Assembly: GCA_017467585.1 (NCBI GenBank)
Contig: JAFUSR010000003.1
Coordinates: 32,532-96,531, forward strand
Direction of reading: 5' to 3'
Length of the DNA stretch: 64,000 nt
Source: Clostridia bacterium
Lineage (GTDB): Bacteria > Bacillota > Clostridia > Christensenellales > UBA1242
Below, piece by piece: positions 52,801 to 64,000 of this stretch. The first letter of the stretch is position 1, and each line of letters opens with the position of its first letter. The notes under the pieces were generated by a model, which saw only the letters and a list, made by a program, of their open reading frames with translations, was not told the DNA's origin and made no database searches. A program made the position numbers and the translations under genes.

Positions 52801-55800
52801 TAATCTTTCAGATGAAGACCTTCAATATGGACTAAAATTGATGCTTGGCGAAAATGGCGACAAAACTCTTAAAGAATATCTTTCTGATTTGGGTTACACA
52901 TATAACCCAGAAACCAACTACATAACAAATATTGGCGATGGAACACCATTTTATAGTTGGCAACAGCTTACATTCTATAATTCGCTAAAAGAGAAGGTAT
53001 ATTCAACACTTTCAGACGACTTAGATTCTACATCTCCAACAACAAAACTCGGAAAGCTCTATAGAACCGCAAAAAACATGTTAAACGACCAAGGCACAAG
53101 CATTCCGGAATATCTTAACTACTTTGTTTATTACATAACTGGAAGAACCGACAAGATGGCAAGAGCCGATGTTGTTCTTTCTGGCTATGTTTCAAGTGGC
53201 AATGCAGGTGGCATTTTCACAGAATATAGAGATTATGTTGACAGATTAGATTCAGCTAAATTGAATTATAATAACGTCAAAAAATATATTTACGATTCAA
53301 ACGAAAATGCTGATTTTGATGGCGCAGTAACAGGCTTTTATAGCAGCTTGGAAACAACAAAACAATTCTCAAGCAGGGCAGAGTTTAACAGCGCTCTAAA
53401 CCTATATGCTGGCGGCATTTCAAATTCAGTCAGTGCAGCCGATTCAGTCAATTACAAAAAGCAAGTTGCCACTCTAGACAAATTGTTAATCGAATTAGAC
53501 AGCATCAAGACTTTTGCTGCAGATTCTGGCAACTTTGAAGAAAAAACAATTGTTAACATAACAAACTTTAGAAATGTTCTTTCTAACATGTTTAGCATTC
53601 AAAAAACTGTTGACTCAATAGGCAAATATTTCATAACCTATGCAATGAGAATGCAAACAACAGAAGCAGCAATAAAAGACTTTACTGTTGTTGTTAACAA
53701 TCACTCATATAATCTTGCAATCACAATGCCAACAGCCAAACTCGCCGAATATGTTGTGGGAGCGAAATATCTTAACAAACTTGGCTATAACACAATGTTT
53801 GTTGATGACGACTACACTGGCTTTTTGGACATTGGCTACGACGACAGATTGCCCGCTGCCGGCGAAGATGTTGAATTTGTAACAATGAAAAAATTTATCG
53901 ACAATCTTGCTGACATCACTGTTCAATCTTTCTACATGTCAAACCTTGTTGAAATCACCGATGCAAACCCAGACGATGAGATTATTGCAAACATCAAATA
54001 TTTCTCAGATTCAGACGGAAACACATTTGTCATTAACGACAAAGAGGGTGACCCATGTTACTATTCAAACTATAACATAACAACTCAGGTTCAATATGAA
54101 TGTTTGCCTCGTTATATGCAGCTTATTTTGCAAAAGATTTATGGCTTGCCAAATTCTGTCACAATTCAAGATGGAGCTGTCGAATATTATCGCGAGTTAG
54201 ACCAAGGTTTGCTTTCAATAAAACATATTACAGATGAGCAAATTCAATTAATTTCAACTCCATCATTTATCAAGATGGATGAGACTTCAGGAATGGCGGT
54301 CGACACCAAAAAAACAAAGGCCCTTCAAGAGTTGTTCAACAACACATTTGCATATCTTTTGGGCGCTGATAAAGACTATGCTAACATGACAATGAAAGAC
54401 CTGAGGCTTTCAATGATTAACGCAATTTATGACTATGAAACAGGTTCAAAAGACTCAGCCGACGACGATGCAAGACGTTATTTGGCGTTGTTTAACTTGT
54501 TCTGTTCAGACTTTGCAACATATCAAAAAGATCAAAAAACTGGAATTTCATTTATAACTGACATAACTTCAAAATCTATAATCATGAGGCTTGCAGGAAT
54601 GCAGAATAAGCCAGAAGAATTGTTGGTTAACCTTGAATATGAAAGCCTATATGATGACATCGGCTTTGACGAAAACAAAGGCGACTACTTTATTGTTTGC
54701 ACGTTTGATCAATCAACCAGAATGTTTCTTCCTGTTTTAATGGCCAACAGCGCTTACAAAGAAAAGCAATATGAGGGCACTGAGGCAGCAAACTATTGGA
54801 AAGACACAGGCCTTGAGTTTGCTCACACAAACTCTTATCCATATTTAACTGACAGTAATGGGGTAATTCCAGTTCTCTATCCAGTTATTGCGAAGGGCGT
54901 CATCACAGACCAAGGTTTGCCAACGGCAATCAGACAAGTTGCTGGCGTAACTGAGTTTTATCGCAGAGATGTTGTCATAAGAAATGCCAGCGAACTTAAT
55001 CTTTCACAATATTACATGAACGTTGAAAACATTTCGGTAAGTATGAACATATTCCAGCGATTCACAAACTCAATTTCAAAACTGTTCACCGGAAAAACAT
55101 TAATTGAACACGCCTACGAAAAAAGACCACTTATTGGGGTTAGTTCTTACGTAAATCTTCCAATGGGTGTTCAAACAACAACAATTCCAATGACGAGCGA
55201 AGCCGTTGAACTTCACTATTCATTTATGAGCATAGGCGGACTAAGCTCTTACAACTTCTATTCAACATCAAAAATGAATTTTGCCGTTTTGTTGCTTGCC
55301 ATTATCGTTTTAATTCCAATAGTGCTCAAAGCAATGTGGGGCGTAATGGGCAGGGTTCTTAACATAACATTCTACTTCATGATAAGTCCAGTTATGTTCT
55401 CAACCATGGCTCTTGGCAGAGAAGAAAAGGGCGATGGCGGCAAAACAACCGAAAACCTTGGACTCTACGGTGGTTGGATGTCGAAAATAATGAAGGAAAC
55501 CATTTCTGTGTTTGGCTATGTGTTTGCCCTTCAAATATTCTTTATTATTGTTCCGTTTATAACTAGTGGCGACTTTGATTTCTTCACTTCGCCAGAGAGC
55601 ATAAGGGCAATAACATCAATAAAAATGTTTGCGTGGGTTTCTCCACAGTTTGTGAACATGATAATTCGCCTTATCTTCTTGATATGTGCGGCTTATTTAA
55701 TAACATTGGCACCACCATTGTTCGCAAAAGTAATGGGGCAAGAAGACGGAATTGCTAAGGGCGCAAAAGTTAAGGGCGACATAGATAGCCACATAAAAGA

Positions 55801-56377
55801 AGTTCAAGATGTTCTCTCTGGCAAAAAGATGGTTGACTTTAAAAATTATTCAAAAGAACAACTGAAACACATGATTCCTGGCTACGAACTTGCTGTTGCG
55901 GCCAAGGATAAAATTCAGGCGACAAAGGCCAAGGTTGTCAACGCCGTTGCCCAGGTTGCCGGAACTGTAATGAAAATGATTCCACAAGCAGCCGCCTATG
56001 CGGACGCCGTTAAAAAGGCCGGAAAGATGTATAAGGAGCAAACCACAAAAGAACTCGAGGCCAAAAAGGCGTTGAGAAACGCGAACAAGATAAGAGCAAA
56101 CGAGTTCTTGAAGGGAAAAGATGCCGATGGCAAAGATATGCTCCTTGGTGGCGGATTTACTCTTGCCGAATCTAAAATGAAAGATGAAGACGGCAAAAAG
56201 GTTGAACTCACCAACTTGGGAGAAATCAACAAACACCTGTCGCGACTTGGCTATGCAAGTGAAAAAAAGGGCCACAAAGAAAGAGTTCTGGCGTCAAGAA
56301 AAACAAAGCGTCAGTTAACTGACCAACATAAAGAAACTAGAAGAAATATTAAAAAGGCAAAAAAAGAAAGCAAATAA
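49841..56377 (+). CDS. giant VirB6-like membrane protein B (2178 residues)
   Basis: Paralogue of protein A. The N-terminal membrane block (about 45-205) has FLLNDRVVMVLRSVFAV and SIYSIIRGEY, then SAYDANVYRNYA (about 220). The motif ADFIDYALANS is at about 318, followed by an extra ectodomain of about 1290 residues before GDYFIVCTFDQSTRMFLPV (about 1613). TAIRQVAGVTEFYRRDVV follows, then the C-terminal membrane block (about 1810-1963, including LNITFYFMISPVMFSTMALG). The tail has SGKKMVDF...MIPGYE (about 1992-2014) and a basic end. The start is the ATG at 49841 after GGAGG; a TTG at 49829 would include the ribosome binding site. virB4 ends 18 bases before. Confidence 0.8.
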   Translation: MFGVANKFVTTIATLCGGAGSSALLSGSTTAELGDTSTLFANINSQFWGTIFNAIGTLIFAISQFALMFIDVIQMIVYKFLGISTNLADYAVTIENGQIVTSPNNPLINNPLIKFLLNDRVVMVLRSVFAVAAVLVIVFSIYSIIRGEYSKAANDTDYSVKRIWGRGIRAFLGMTIFPVMFLAIIILVNALLGGFAYAISGGNSSYTLGSQVVLTSAYDANVYRNYANANQRIPIFINFEDPVDAGYDSRYSKEELVAVYDAFSADGKEIFNKMANNEFPTFAESVTYTYQNNSMVNNSATFGKYEKFFCTADQYYVMADFIDYALANSVTYYYKPIVDADIDWKYVSDTVYDKNNQIMTIKYQDATSADDTTYTVSYKASSYNFTSPVQDAMSALSTLLSLNIDTDTNGYRMLDYETGSINKVQWATNKVRVKLSENYNDTTKWTALDQLLLYEFYRYSYNNTFQNYSLTDLINGVDLDLYTITPQYFRTYTKKYVDLYDGGVIGTVINGNYYKVSELYQDAAGNNYCLNKNGQRSVINSQGDEVPVEQLEQQFDDYGDPIYTIDTSACSADTILNNMSAYNSEKSDDEKLGVHIVVADKDGEEAWYSATYAEDGAPYTSIVDEVTKLRYPGNLFYKAMISTKGYAVKDGEVVSKIIDSSSGNNEFNYVVNNPDVEFMFLDANGFWHTPERVFAQKNVKKVSWPSKLVADMKAIYRDLNLSQLIATGEWLDSFNSQVDVDTSGNYVASFDTSLISPQGLVFSEIFLSEIVESDGSTLSKYMFTSKYSDEEIRSMMLALLGEYYYETATTTIHYFIDTFNMLFAPLLEKIMDGEGQPYTEGEVISTQLYTYKAYLASLLLSSDCANFFMEIAKSIIDMYAFGYDILAVQPDDNSFALSLIRNAFYRNGYGMVSLEDLEIDWRQFYEETDDYSSFQSFLRDNFHSSTEITEDTVPLALIDAINKACEDMYLPFADVILNDNAKVQYSSNLSDEDLQYGLKLMLGENGDKTLKEYLSDLGYTYNPETNYITNIGDGTPFYSWQQLTFYNSLKEKVYSTLSDDLDSTSPTTKLGKLYRTAKNMLNDQGTSIPEYLNYFVYYITGRTDKMARADVVLSGYVSSGNAGGIFTEYRDYVDRLDSAKLNYNNVKKYIYDSNENADFDGAVTGFYSSLETTKQFSSRAEFNSALNLYAGGISNSVSAADSVNYKKQVATLDKLLIELDSIKTFAADSGNFEEKTIVNITNFRNVLSNMFSIQKTVDSIGKYFITYAMRMQTTEAAIKDFTVVVNNHSYNLAITMPTAKLAEYVVGAKYLNKLGYNTMFVDDDYTGFLDIGYDDRLPAAGEDVEFVTMKKFIDNLADITVQSFYMSNLVEITDANPDDEIIANIKYFSDSDGNTFVINDKEGDPCYYSNYNITTQVQYECLPRYMQLILQKIYGLPNSVTIQDGAVEYYRELDQGLLSIKHITDEQIQLISTPSFIKMDETSGMAVDTKKTKALQELFNNTFAYLLGADKDYANMTMKDLRLSMINAIYDYETGSKDSADDDARRYLALFNLFCSDFATYQKDQKTGISFITDITSKSIIMRLAGMQNKPEELLVNLEYESLYDDIGFDENKGDYFIVCTFDQSTRMFLPVLMANSAYKEKQYEGTEAANYWKDTGLEFAHTNSYPYLTDSNGVIPVLYPVIAKGVITDQGLPTAIRQVAGVTEFYRRDVVIRNASELNLSQYYMNVENISVSMNIFQRFTNSISKLFTGKTLIEHAYEKRPLIGVSSYVNLPMGVQTTTIPMTSEAVELHYSFMSIGGLSSYNFYSTSKMNFAVLLLAIIVLIPIVLKAMWGVMGRVLNITFYFMISPVMFSTMALGREEKGDGGKTTENLGLYGGWMSKIMKETISVFGYVFALQIFFIIVPFITSGDFDFFTSPESIRAITSIKMFAWVSPQFVNMIIRLIFLICAAYLITLAPPLFAKVMGQEDGIAKGAKVKGDIDSHIKEVQDVLSGKKMVDFKNYSKEQLKHMIPGYELAVAAKDKIQATKAKVVNAVAQVAGTVMKMIPQAAAYADAVKKAGKMYKEQTTKELEAKKALRNANKIRANEFLKGKDADGKDMLLGGGFTLAESKMKDEDGKKVELTNLGEINKHLSRLGYASEKKGHKERVLASRKTKRQLTDQHKETRRNIKKAKKESK

Positions 56378-56404
56378 AAGAAATAAAAAAGGAGGGCAGA
56401 TATC

Positions 56405-58957
56405 ATGAATATGTTTAATATTGCTTTAACCATTGGCAGCGCCGGCATGGTGTCTGCCGCATCTCCACAGCCAAGCGCTTGGGAAGTTATTGGTTCAATT
56501 TTTAAAGATATTTTCAAAATTGGTCCAATTCTCAATCTCGTAGGAAACTTACTTTACACATTGTTTGTGTGGCTCCTTTCTATCATAGATTTTGCATTCG
56601 TTTTAATCAGAGAACTCTGTGGTTTGAACACAGACTTTTCGAGTTTAAAATCGGTTGAAGAGAGCGACATAATCTTTAGATTTATTTTCTCAGACAACGT
56701 TAAAAGCATAATGAAATATCTTTTAATTCTAGCTGTTGTTGTAATTTTGGTTTTGGGCATTATTGCCATAATCAAAAACGAATATGACGCAGTTATCGAC
56801 AAGAGCAACAGCGGCGAGATAAAAAACGACAAGTCAGGAATTTGGAAGAGCATTTTTCAATCACTTTTGCTTTTGTTTTTGGTTCCGATGATTCTGTTTG
56901 GAGGCTTAATCCTTTCAAATGGCCTTCTGCAGACAATTTATAACTACACGGCAGGCGGTGCAAATAACAAGAGTGTGGGAACGCAGATATTCATGGCCTC
57001 CAGTTATAACGCAAATGCGCTTCGAACGTATGCTCTTAGCAACAAAAAAATTCCAATAACCTATAACACTCATGGAATTGAAGATATGAGCTTTACTGGT
57101 GTTTACACCGAAGGCGCCGTGGACGAACTCAAAGATACAATTGTAGAGTTTAAAAATGCAGAAGAATGGGTGAGAAATTTAACGACCTTCTGGATGTTCT
57201 ACACCGACACATTCTACGAAACAAGTCAAATAGACTATTTAGAGCGTGTGGCTCCAAACAACAACTATTATCAAATGGCTTATGACAGAAACATTCAAAC
57301 ATATTCTTATGAATATTTGACAAACGCAGATGCCATTGACTACATGTTTGAAAATGGGCAAAAACTTTATTATTTAACCGTTAAAGAGGCATATGACAAC
57401 CTAGACAAGGCGGGCAACATAAATGTTCAGCGACATTTTCAAACGGTTAAAAATGACGAGGTTATAACGGAATATGACCTTGCGGTAAACTATAACGATA
57501 ACCTTGCCGTTCGTAACTATGTTCACAAAGTTGGAACAAGCCAAGATGTTTTCGACGAGAGCAGTGGTGCAGTGTTCCTTCTGTGCACTGCCAAAACCTA
57601 CACAGACGCAGAAGGCAAAACTCAGCCATATTTTTGCCCACTGGTCAATGGCCAAGACGGCTTCCATTCGGAGTATTTGGCAAAAGACCAACTTGTTGTT
57701 GCACGTGGGCTGTTTGATAACGCAAAATATCCAACAGCCATAAGAAAGCAAAACGGAAAAATTGAATTTTACCGCGATGTAGTTAACACTCCAACATTCT
57801 CGTCGTTTATTCCAAAAATCAGCTATGAACTTCCTGATGGGGTAACTGAAAACCCAGTAACAAGCGTAATTAGACAAGGAATTCAATTCTTCACTGGCTT
57901 AGACATTTCAGACTTTGTTCCTTACATTTATTTTGACATAGATATAATGCACCTGTTTGGAAAATCAACAAAAACAATCTATAAACTGGCAGACTGTGGG
58001 CTTGTTCAAGACTATACCTTTGCAGATAACACAACAAAGGCATTAATGAGTTTAATTGACACCGAAAGGGCTCAAATGAAGCTAACATATTCAGCTGCAA
58101 ATTTAAACTGGATTGTGTTAATTTTGGCAACATTTATTATATTTGCAAAATTATTCAGAGCAATGATAGGTTTGTTGCGCCGAATTGTAGACATAATGTT
58201 CCTATATGTTATGTATCCAGCTGCAGTTGCCACAATCCCTTATTATGGCAAGAGCAATTTCTCTAACTGGACAAAAGAAATGATAACCAGAATTATTGCG
58301 ATGTATGGATTTATCATTGGAATAAACTTGGGATTCTTGCTTCTATATCCAATTTCAAATGTAACACTTATCACATCTGACATGTTTGCAAGAAGCAACT
58401 TGAGTTGGCTAAACTGGAACATAAACTTGTTTGGTTTGCCTCTCTTTAGCATGGTGAGTGCGCTCAATCACTTAATAAGATTGCTGTTTTATTTGGTTGG
58501 TGTGTCATTTATCTTTGAAATTCCAAAAATTGTTCAAGGATTTGTCTATAAAGCAGATAAAAATGAAGATTATAATGGAGACATTGTTTCTCTTGGTGGA
58601 GCAGTTACCAAAGGAACAAAAGAAACTTTCCAAAAGGTTGCAAAAATTGTTTCAGGTCAGGCACTGATGGACACAGTTAAAAGTGCAATAAACTTTGTGC
58701 CAGGAAGTGCAATAATTGCCGACAGAAAACAACGAGCTATCGAGAGTCGTGCAGCACAGATGCTTGGAGCTAATCACATGAACATGGGGCAAATGATTCA
58801 AAAGAACCTGAACGAAGAGCAGTCAAAGAAGGGTGGTTCAACTGGTGGAGGAAAGCCTTCTGAAGCTCCAAAAACACCACCAAAGAAGGGTGGTGCAACT
58901 GGTGGAGGAAAGCCTTCTGAGGCTCCAAAAAAACCACCAACACCACCAAAAAAATAA
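56405..58957 (+). CDS. VirB6-like membrane protein C, core-length (850 residues)
   Basis: Shortest of the three paralogues and the clearest view of the shared core. N-terminal membrane block (about 35-190: FRFIFSDNVKSIMKYLLILA, GIIAIIKNEY), SSYNANALRTYA (about 198), ADAIDYMFENG (about 303), GAVFLLCTAK...FCPLVNG (about 385), VARGLFDNAKYPTAIRKQNG (about 440), and the C-terminal membrane block (about 562-712: NLNWIVLILATFIIF, YVMYPAAVATIPYYG). The tail has SGQALMDT...FVPGSA (about 749-768) and ends in two copies of a GGxTGGGKPSEAPK repeat. GGAGGG precedes the ATG; 27 bases separate it from protein B. Confidence 0.8.
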   Translation: MNMFNIALTIGSAGMVSAASPQPSAWEVIGSIFKDIFKIGPILNLVGNLLYTLFVWLLSIIDFAFVLIRELCGLNTDFSSLKSVEESDIIFRFIFSDNVKSIMKYLLILAVVVILVLGIIAIIKNEYDAVIDKSNSGEIKNDKSGIWKSIFQSLLLLFLVPMILFGGLILSNGLLQTIYNYTAGGANNKSVGTQIFMASSYNANALRTYALSNKKIPITYNTHGIEDMSFTGVYTEGAVDELKDTIVEFKNAEEWVRNLTTFWMFYTDTFYETSQIDYLERVAPNNNYYQMAYDRNIQTYSYEYLTNADAIDYMFENGQKLYYLTVKEAYDNLDKAGNINVQRHFQTVKNDEVITEYDLAVNYNDNLAVRNYVHKVGTSQDVFDESSGAVFLLCTAKTYTDAEGKTQPYFCPLVNGQDGFHSEYLAKDQLVVARGLFDNAKYPTAIRKQNGKIEFYRDVVNTPTFSSFIPKISYELPDGVTENPVTSVIRQGIQFFTGLDISDFVPYIYFDIDIMHLFGKSTKTIYKLADCGLVQDYTFADNTTKALMSLIDTERAQMKLTYSAANLNWIVLILATFIIFAKLFRAMIGLLRRIVDIMFLYVMYPAAVATIPYYGKSNFSNWTKEMITRIIAMYGFIIGINLGFLLLYPISNVTLITSDMFARSNLSWLNWNINLFGLPLFSMVSALNHLIRLLFYLVGVSFIFEIPKIVQGFVYKADKNEDYNGDIVSLGGAVTKGTKETFQKVAKIVSGQALMDTVKSAINFVPGSAIIADRKQRAIESRAAQMLGANHMNMGQMIQKNLNEEQSKKGGSTGGGKPSEAPKTPPKKGGATGGGKPSEAPKKPPTPPKK
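58828..58935 (+). repeat. C-terminal Gly/Pro/Lys repeat in protein C
   Basis: Two nearly identical units of about 54 bases encoding KKGGSTGGGKPSEAPKTPP and KKGGATGGGKPSEAPKKPP. Confidence 0.85.
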
Positions 58958-58972
58958 AAAATCATAAATTAA

Positions 58973-60013
<1,041 letters not shown>

Positions 60014-60024
60014 TCAAAAATATC

Positions 60025-60053
60025 CAAAAAGGGCCAGTGTGGTCCTTTTTATT
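60025..60053 (+). terminator. terminator after gap
   Basis: AAAAAGGGCC / GGTCCTTTTT hairpin (one G-U pair) with a T-rich tail. Confidence 0.82.
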
Positions 60054-60066
60054 TTGTGTATATTTG

Positions 60067-60096
60067 TTTACAAAACATAAAATTATGTGCTATTAT
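60067..60096 (+). promoter_or_regulatory. promoter for the TM2 protein, mnmA and trpS
   Basis: TTTACA, 18-base spacer ending in TGTGC, TATTAT. Confidence 0.6.
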
Positions 60097-60116
60097 TACA
60101 CTAGAGGAAAGTGTAT

Positions 60117-62406
<2,290 letters not shown>

Positions 62407-62441
62407 ATAAAAATAATTCCGCAAAAAAAGAGGAGAAAATC

Positions 62442-63437
62442 ATGAAACAGGTAGTATTAACTGGCATAAAACCAACAGGCATACTTCACATTGGCAACTA
62501 TTTTGGTGCAATCAAGCCAGGCATAGAACTTGCCAACAACCCAGATTATGACTGTTATTACTTTATTGCTGATTATCACGCATTAAATATAATTAAAGAC
62601 AAACAAACACTTAAAGACAACACTTTTGAGATGGCTGCAAGCTGGCTTGCCTGCGGAATAGATCCAAAGAGAGTTGTGTTTTATCAACAGAGCAAAGTTC
62701 CCGAGGTAACAGAACTTAATTGGCTTCTTTCAAACGTAACAAGCAAGGGGCTAATGAATCGCGCGCACGCATATAAGGCCATGGTTGAAAAGGCCGAGGC
62801 CAATGGCGACGACCCAGACGCATATGTTAACATGGGTCTGTTTAACTATCCAATTTTAATGGCTGCCGACATTTTGCTGTTTAACACAAAACTTGTTCCA
62901 ATTGGTCAAGACCAAAAACAGCATGTTGAAATGGCGAGAGACATTGCAAAAGCATTCAACAAGCGCTATGGCTACACATTTGTTGTTCCTCAAGATTTGA
63001 TAAGCGAGGGTGTGGGGCTTATTCCGGGCACAGATGGCCAAAACAAAATGAGCAAAAGCCACAATAACATAATTCCAATTTTCGCAACCGAGCAAGAACT
63101 AAAAAAACTAATAAGCGCAATCAAAACCGACAGCAGTTTGCCAACTGAGCCAAAGTCAACCGACTGTGCACTCTTTAATTTGTATAAGTTGTTTGCAACA
63201 GAAGAGCAGAGAGCTGCAATGGCAAAGAGATATGCAGAGGGCATCTCTTGGGCAGATGCAAAAGCAGCGCTGTTTGAGCTAATTAACAACTATCTTTCTC
63301 CAATGAGAGAAAAATATAACTACTATAAAGCGCATCCAGAAGTTGTTAAACAAATTTTGGCAGAAGGTTCGCAGAGGGCAAGAGCAGTTGCCAAAGAAAC
63401 AATCAAGCGCGCAAGACTTGCCATGGGCTTAGATTGA
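62442..63437 (+). CDS. trpS: tryptophanyl-tRNA synthetase
   Basis: 331 residues, class I. The HIGH-equivalent is TGILHIGNYFGA, and GTDGQNKMSKSHNN holds the KMSKS loop. The ATG at 62442 has AGGAG upstream; an in-frame start at 62367 lies inside mnmA without one. No T-box leader is present. The length is normal. A terminator follows. Confidence 0.96.
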   Translation: MKQVVLTGIKPTGILHIGNYFGAIKPGIELANNPDYDCYYFIADYHALNIIKDKQTLKDNTFEMAASWLACGIDPKRVVFYQQSKVPEVTELNWLLSNVTSKGLMNRAHAYKAMVEKAEANGDDPDAYVNMGLFNYPILMAADILLFNTKLVPIGQDQKQHVEMARDIAKAFNKRYGYTFVVPQDLISEGVGLIPGTDGQNKMSKSHNNIIPIFATEQELKKLISAIKTDSSLPTEPKSTDCALFNLYKLFATEEQRAAMAKRYAEGISWADAKAALFELINNYLSPMREKYNYYKAHPEVVKQILAEGSQRARAVAKETIKRARLAMGLD

Positions 63438-63465
63438 TAATTGCTTAACTACTAATATAGAATAG

Positions 63466-63495
63466 AAGTTAGAGGGCCATTCTCTAACTTTTTTA
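63466..63495 (+). terminator. terminator after trpS
   Basis: AAGTTAGAG / CTCTAACTT hairpin with a seven-base loop and a T run. Confidence 0.88.
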
Positions 63496-63516
63496 TTTTT
63501 TTCATAAAATTGGGTA

Positions 63517-63545
63517 TTGCAAAATAAAATATTTTGTGATAGAAT
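63517..63545 (+). promoter_or_regulatory. rRNA promoter P1
   Basis: TTGCAA, 17-base spacer ending in TGTGA, TAGAAT. Confidence 0.65.
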
Positions 63546-63635
63546 AATCTCGCACACCCAAAAACGGGGTTTTTCAAGACAAAACTACGTTTTGAAAAAA
63601 TTCTACAAAAAAGTTAAAATTTTTTAAAAAAAGTG

Positions 63636-63664
63636 TTGACTTTAGGTTTTCGGTGTGATATATT
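63636..63664 (+). promoter_or_regulatory. rRNA promoter P2
   Basis: TTGACT, 17-base spacer ending in TGTGA, TATATT, with A/T tracts upstream that could act as an UP element. A hairpin (GTTGC/GCAAC arms) and a CTTTGACAATTGAATA boxA-like leader follow before the 16S gene. Confidence 0.75.
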
Positions 63665-63837
63665 GTTTGCGTTGCACCTCAAAAGGGAGGCAACGAACGC
63701 ACTTTGACAATTGAATATTTTTGATAAATTGTACAAGGTTTTATTCCTATTTAATAAATAGGTCTAATACGTTAATTTCTTTTAAAAAACAATTTACACA
63801 AAACTAACAACAGTCAGTTTTGTCTAAAGCTTTAATT

Positions 63838-64000
<163 letters not shown>

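Overview
This window is a stretch of low-G+C Gram-positive chromosome, most likely from an uncultured member of the Clostridia. The evidence is the set of lineage markers (WhiA, Veg, DUF4364, SpmA/SpmB, a SPOCS/LysM coat-type protein, RicT), strong AGGAG ribosome binding sites, T-tailed terminators after most units, and B. subtilis-like gene orders (holB-ricT-yabB; comEC-holA-rpsT). The window ends in the first bases of a 16S rRNA gene. Those bases fit Firmicutes, but I would not name a genus from them.

Layout. 1-4.1 kb: end of whiA, then dnaE. 4.1-6.6 kb: a three-gene ABC importer on the minus strand. 6.8-12 kb: a small membrane protein, valS, veg and a SPOCS/LysM protein. 12.2-17.6 kb: a Rho-like protein with a dead ATPase core, greA, and the holB-ricT-ferredoxin-yabB operon, which ends in a YugP-like protein without its zinc motif. 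17.6-24.4 kb: spmAB, tatD, a 3-hydroxyacyl-CoA dehydrogenase, ksgA, a lipoprotein and a DUF4364 regulator. 25.6-26 kb: tRNA-Glu(CUC), whose 3' end and terminator are repeated downstream. 26.1-31.3 kb: a CsoR-type repressor with its likely operator, comEC, holA, a membrane protein, an M28-peptidase-like protein lacking its zinc ligands, and rpsT. 31.3-32.1 kb: murI.

32.2-59.0 kb is the unusual part: a chromosomal type IV secretion-like locus. It has a VirD4-type coupling ATPase and a large surface protein on the minus strand. On the plus strand it has two small VirB2-like pilins, a lipoprotein, and an operon of about 20 kb. That operon encodes three paralogous VirB6-like polytopic proteins (2787, 2178 and 850 residues) around a VirB4 ATPase that carries a two-helix PrgI/VirB3-like N-terminus. 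I find no relaxase, integrase, replication protein or flanking att pair. gap (GAPDH) follows the last gene after about 40 bases with no terminator between. The three VirB6-like proteins share one core: N-terminal membrane block, two short ectodomain motifs, C-terminal membrane block and an SGQ...PGSA tail motif. The two largest have about 1000-1300 extra extracellular residues inserted at different points of that core. This is the best candidate for an undescribed system; the closest architecture I know is mycoplasma ICE conjugation modules and the multiple expanded VirB6 proteins of Rickettsiales.

59-64 kb: gap, a zinc-ribbon/TM2 protein, mnmA, trpS, two tandem rRNA promoters and the 16S start. 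Recurring themes are an extended -10 element of the form TGTGnTAnnnT, probable leaderless mRNAs at holB, ksgA and the gene after ksgA, and three enzyme-derived proteins with lost catalytic residues within 18 kb.
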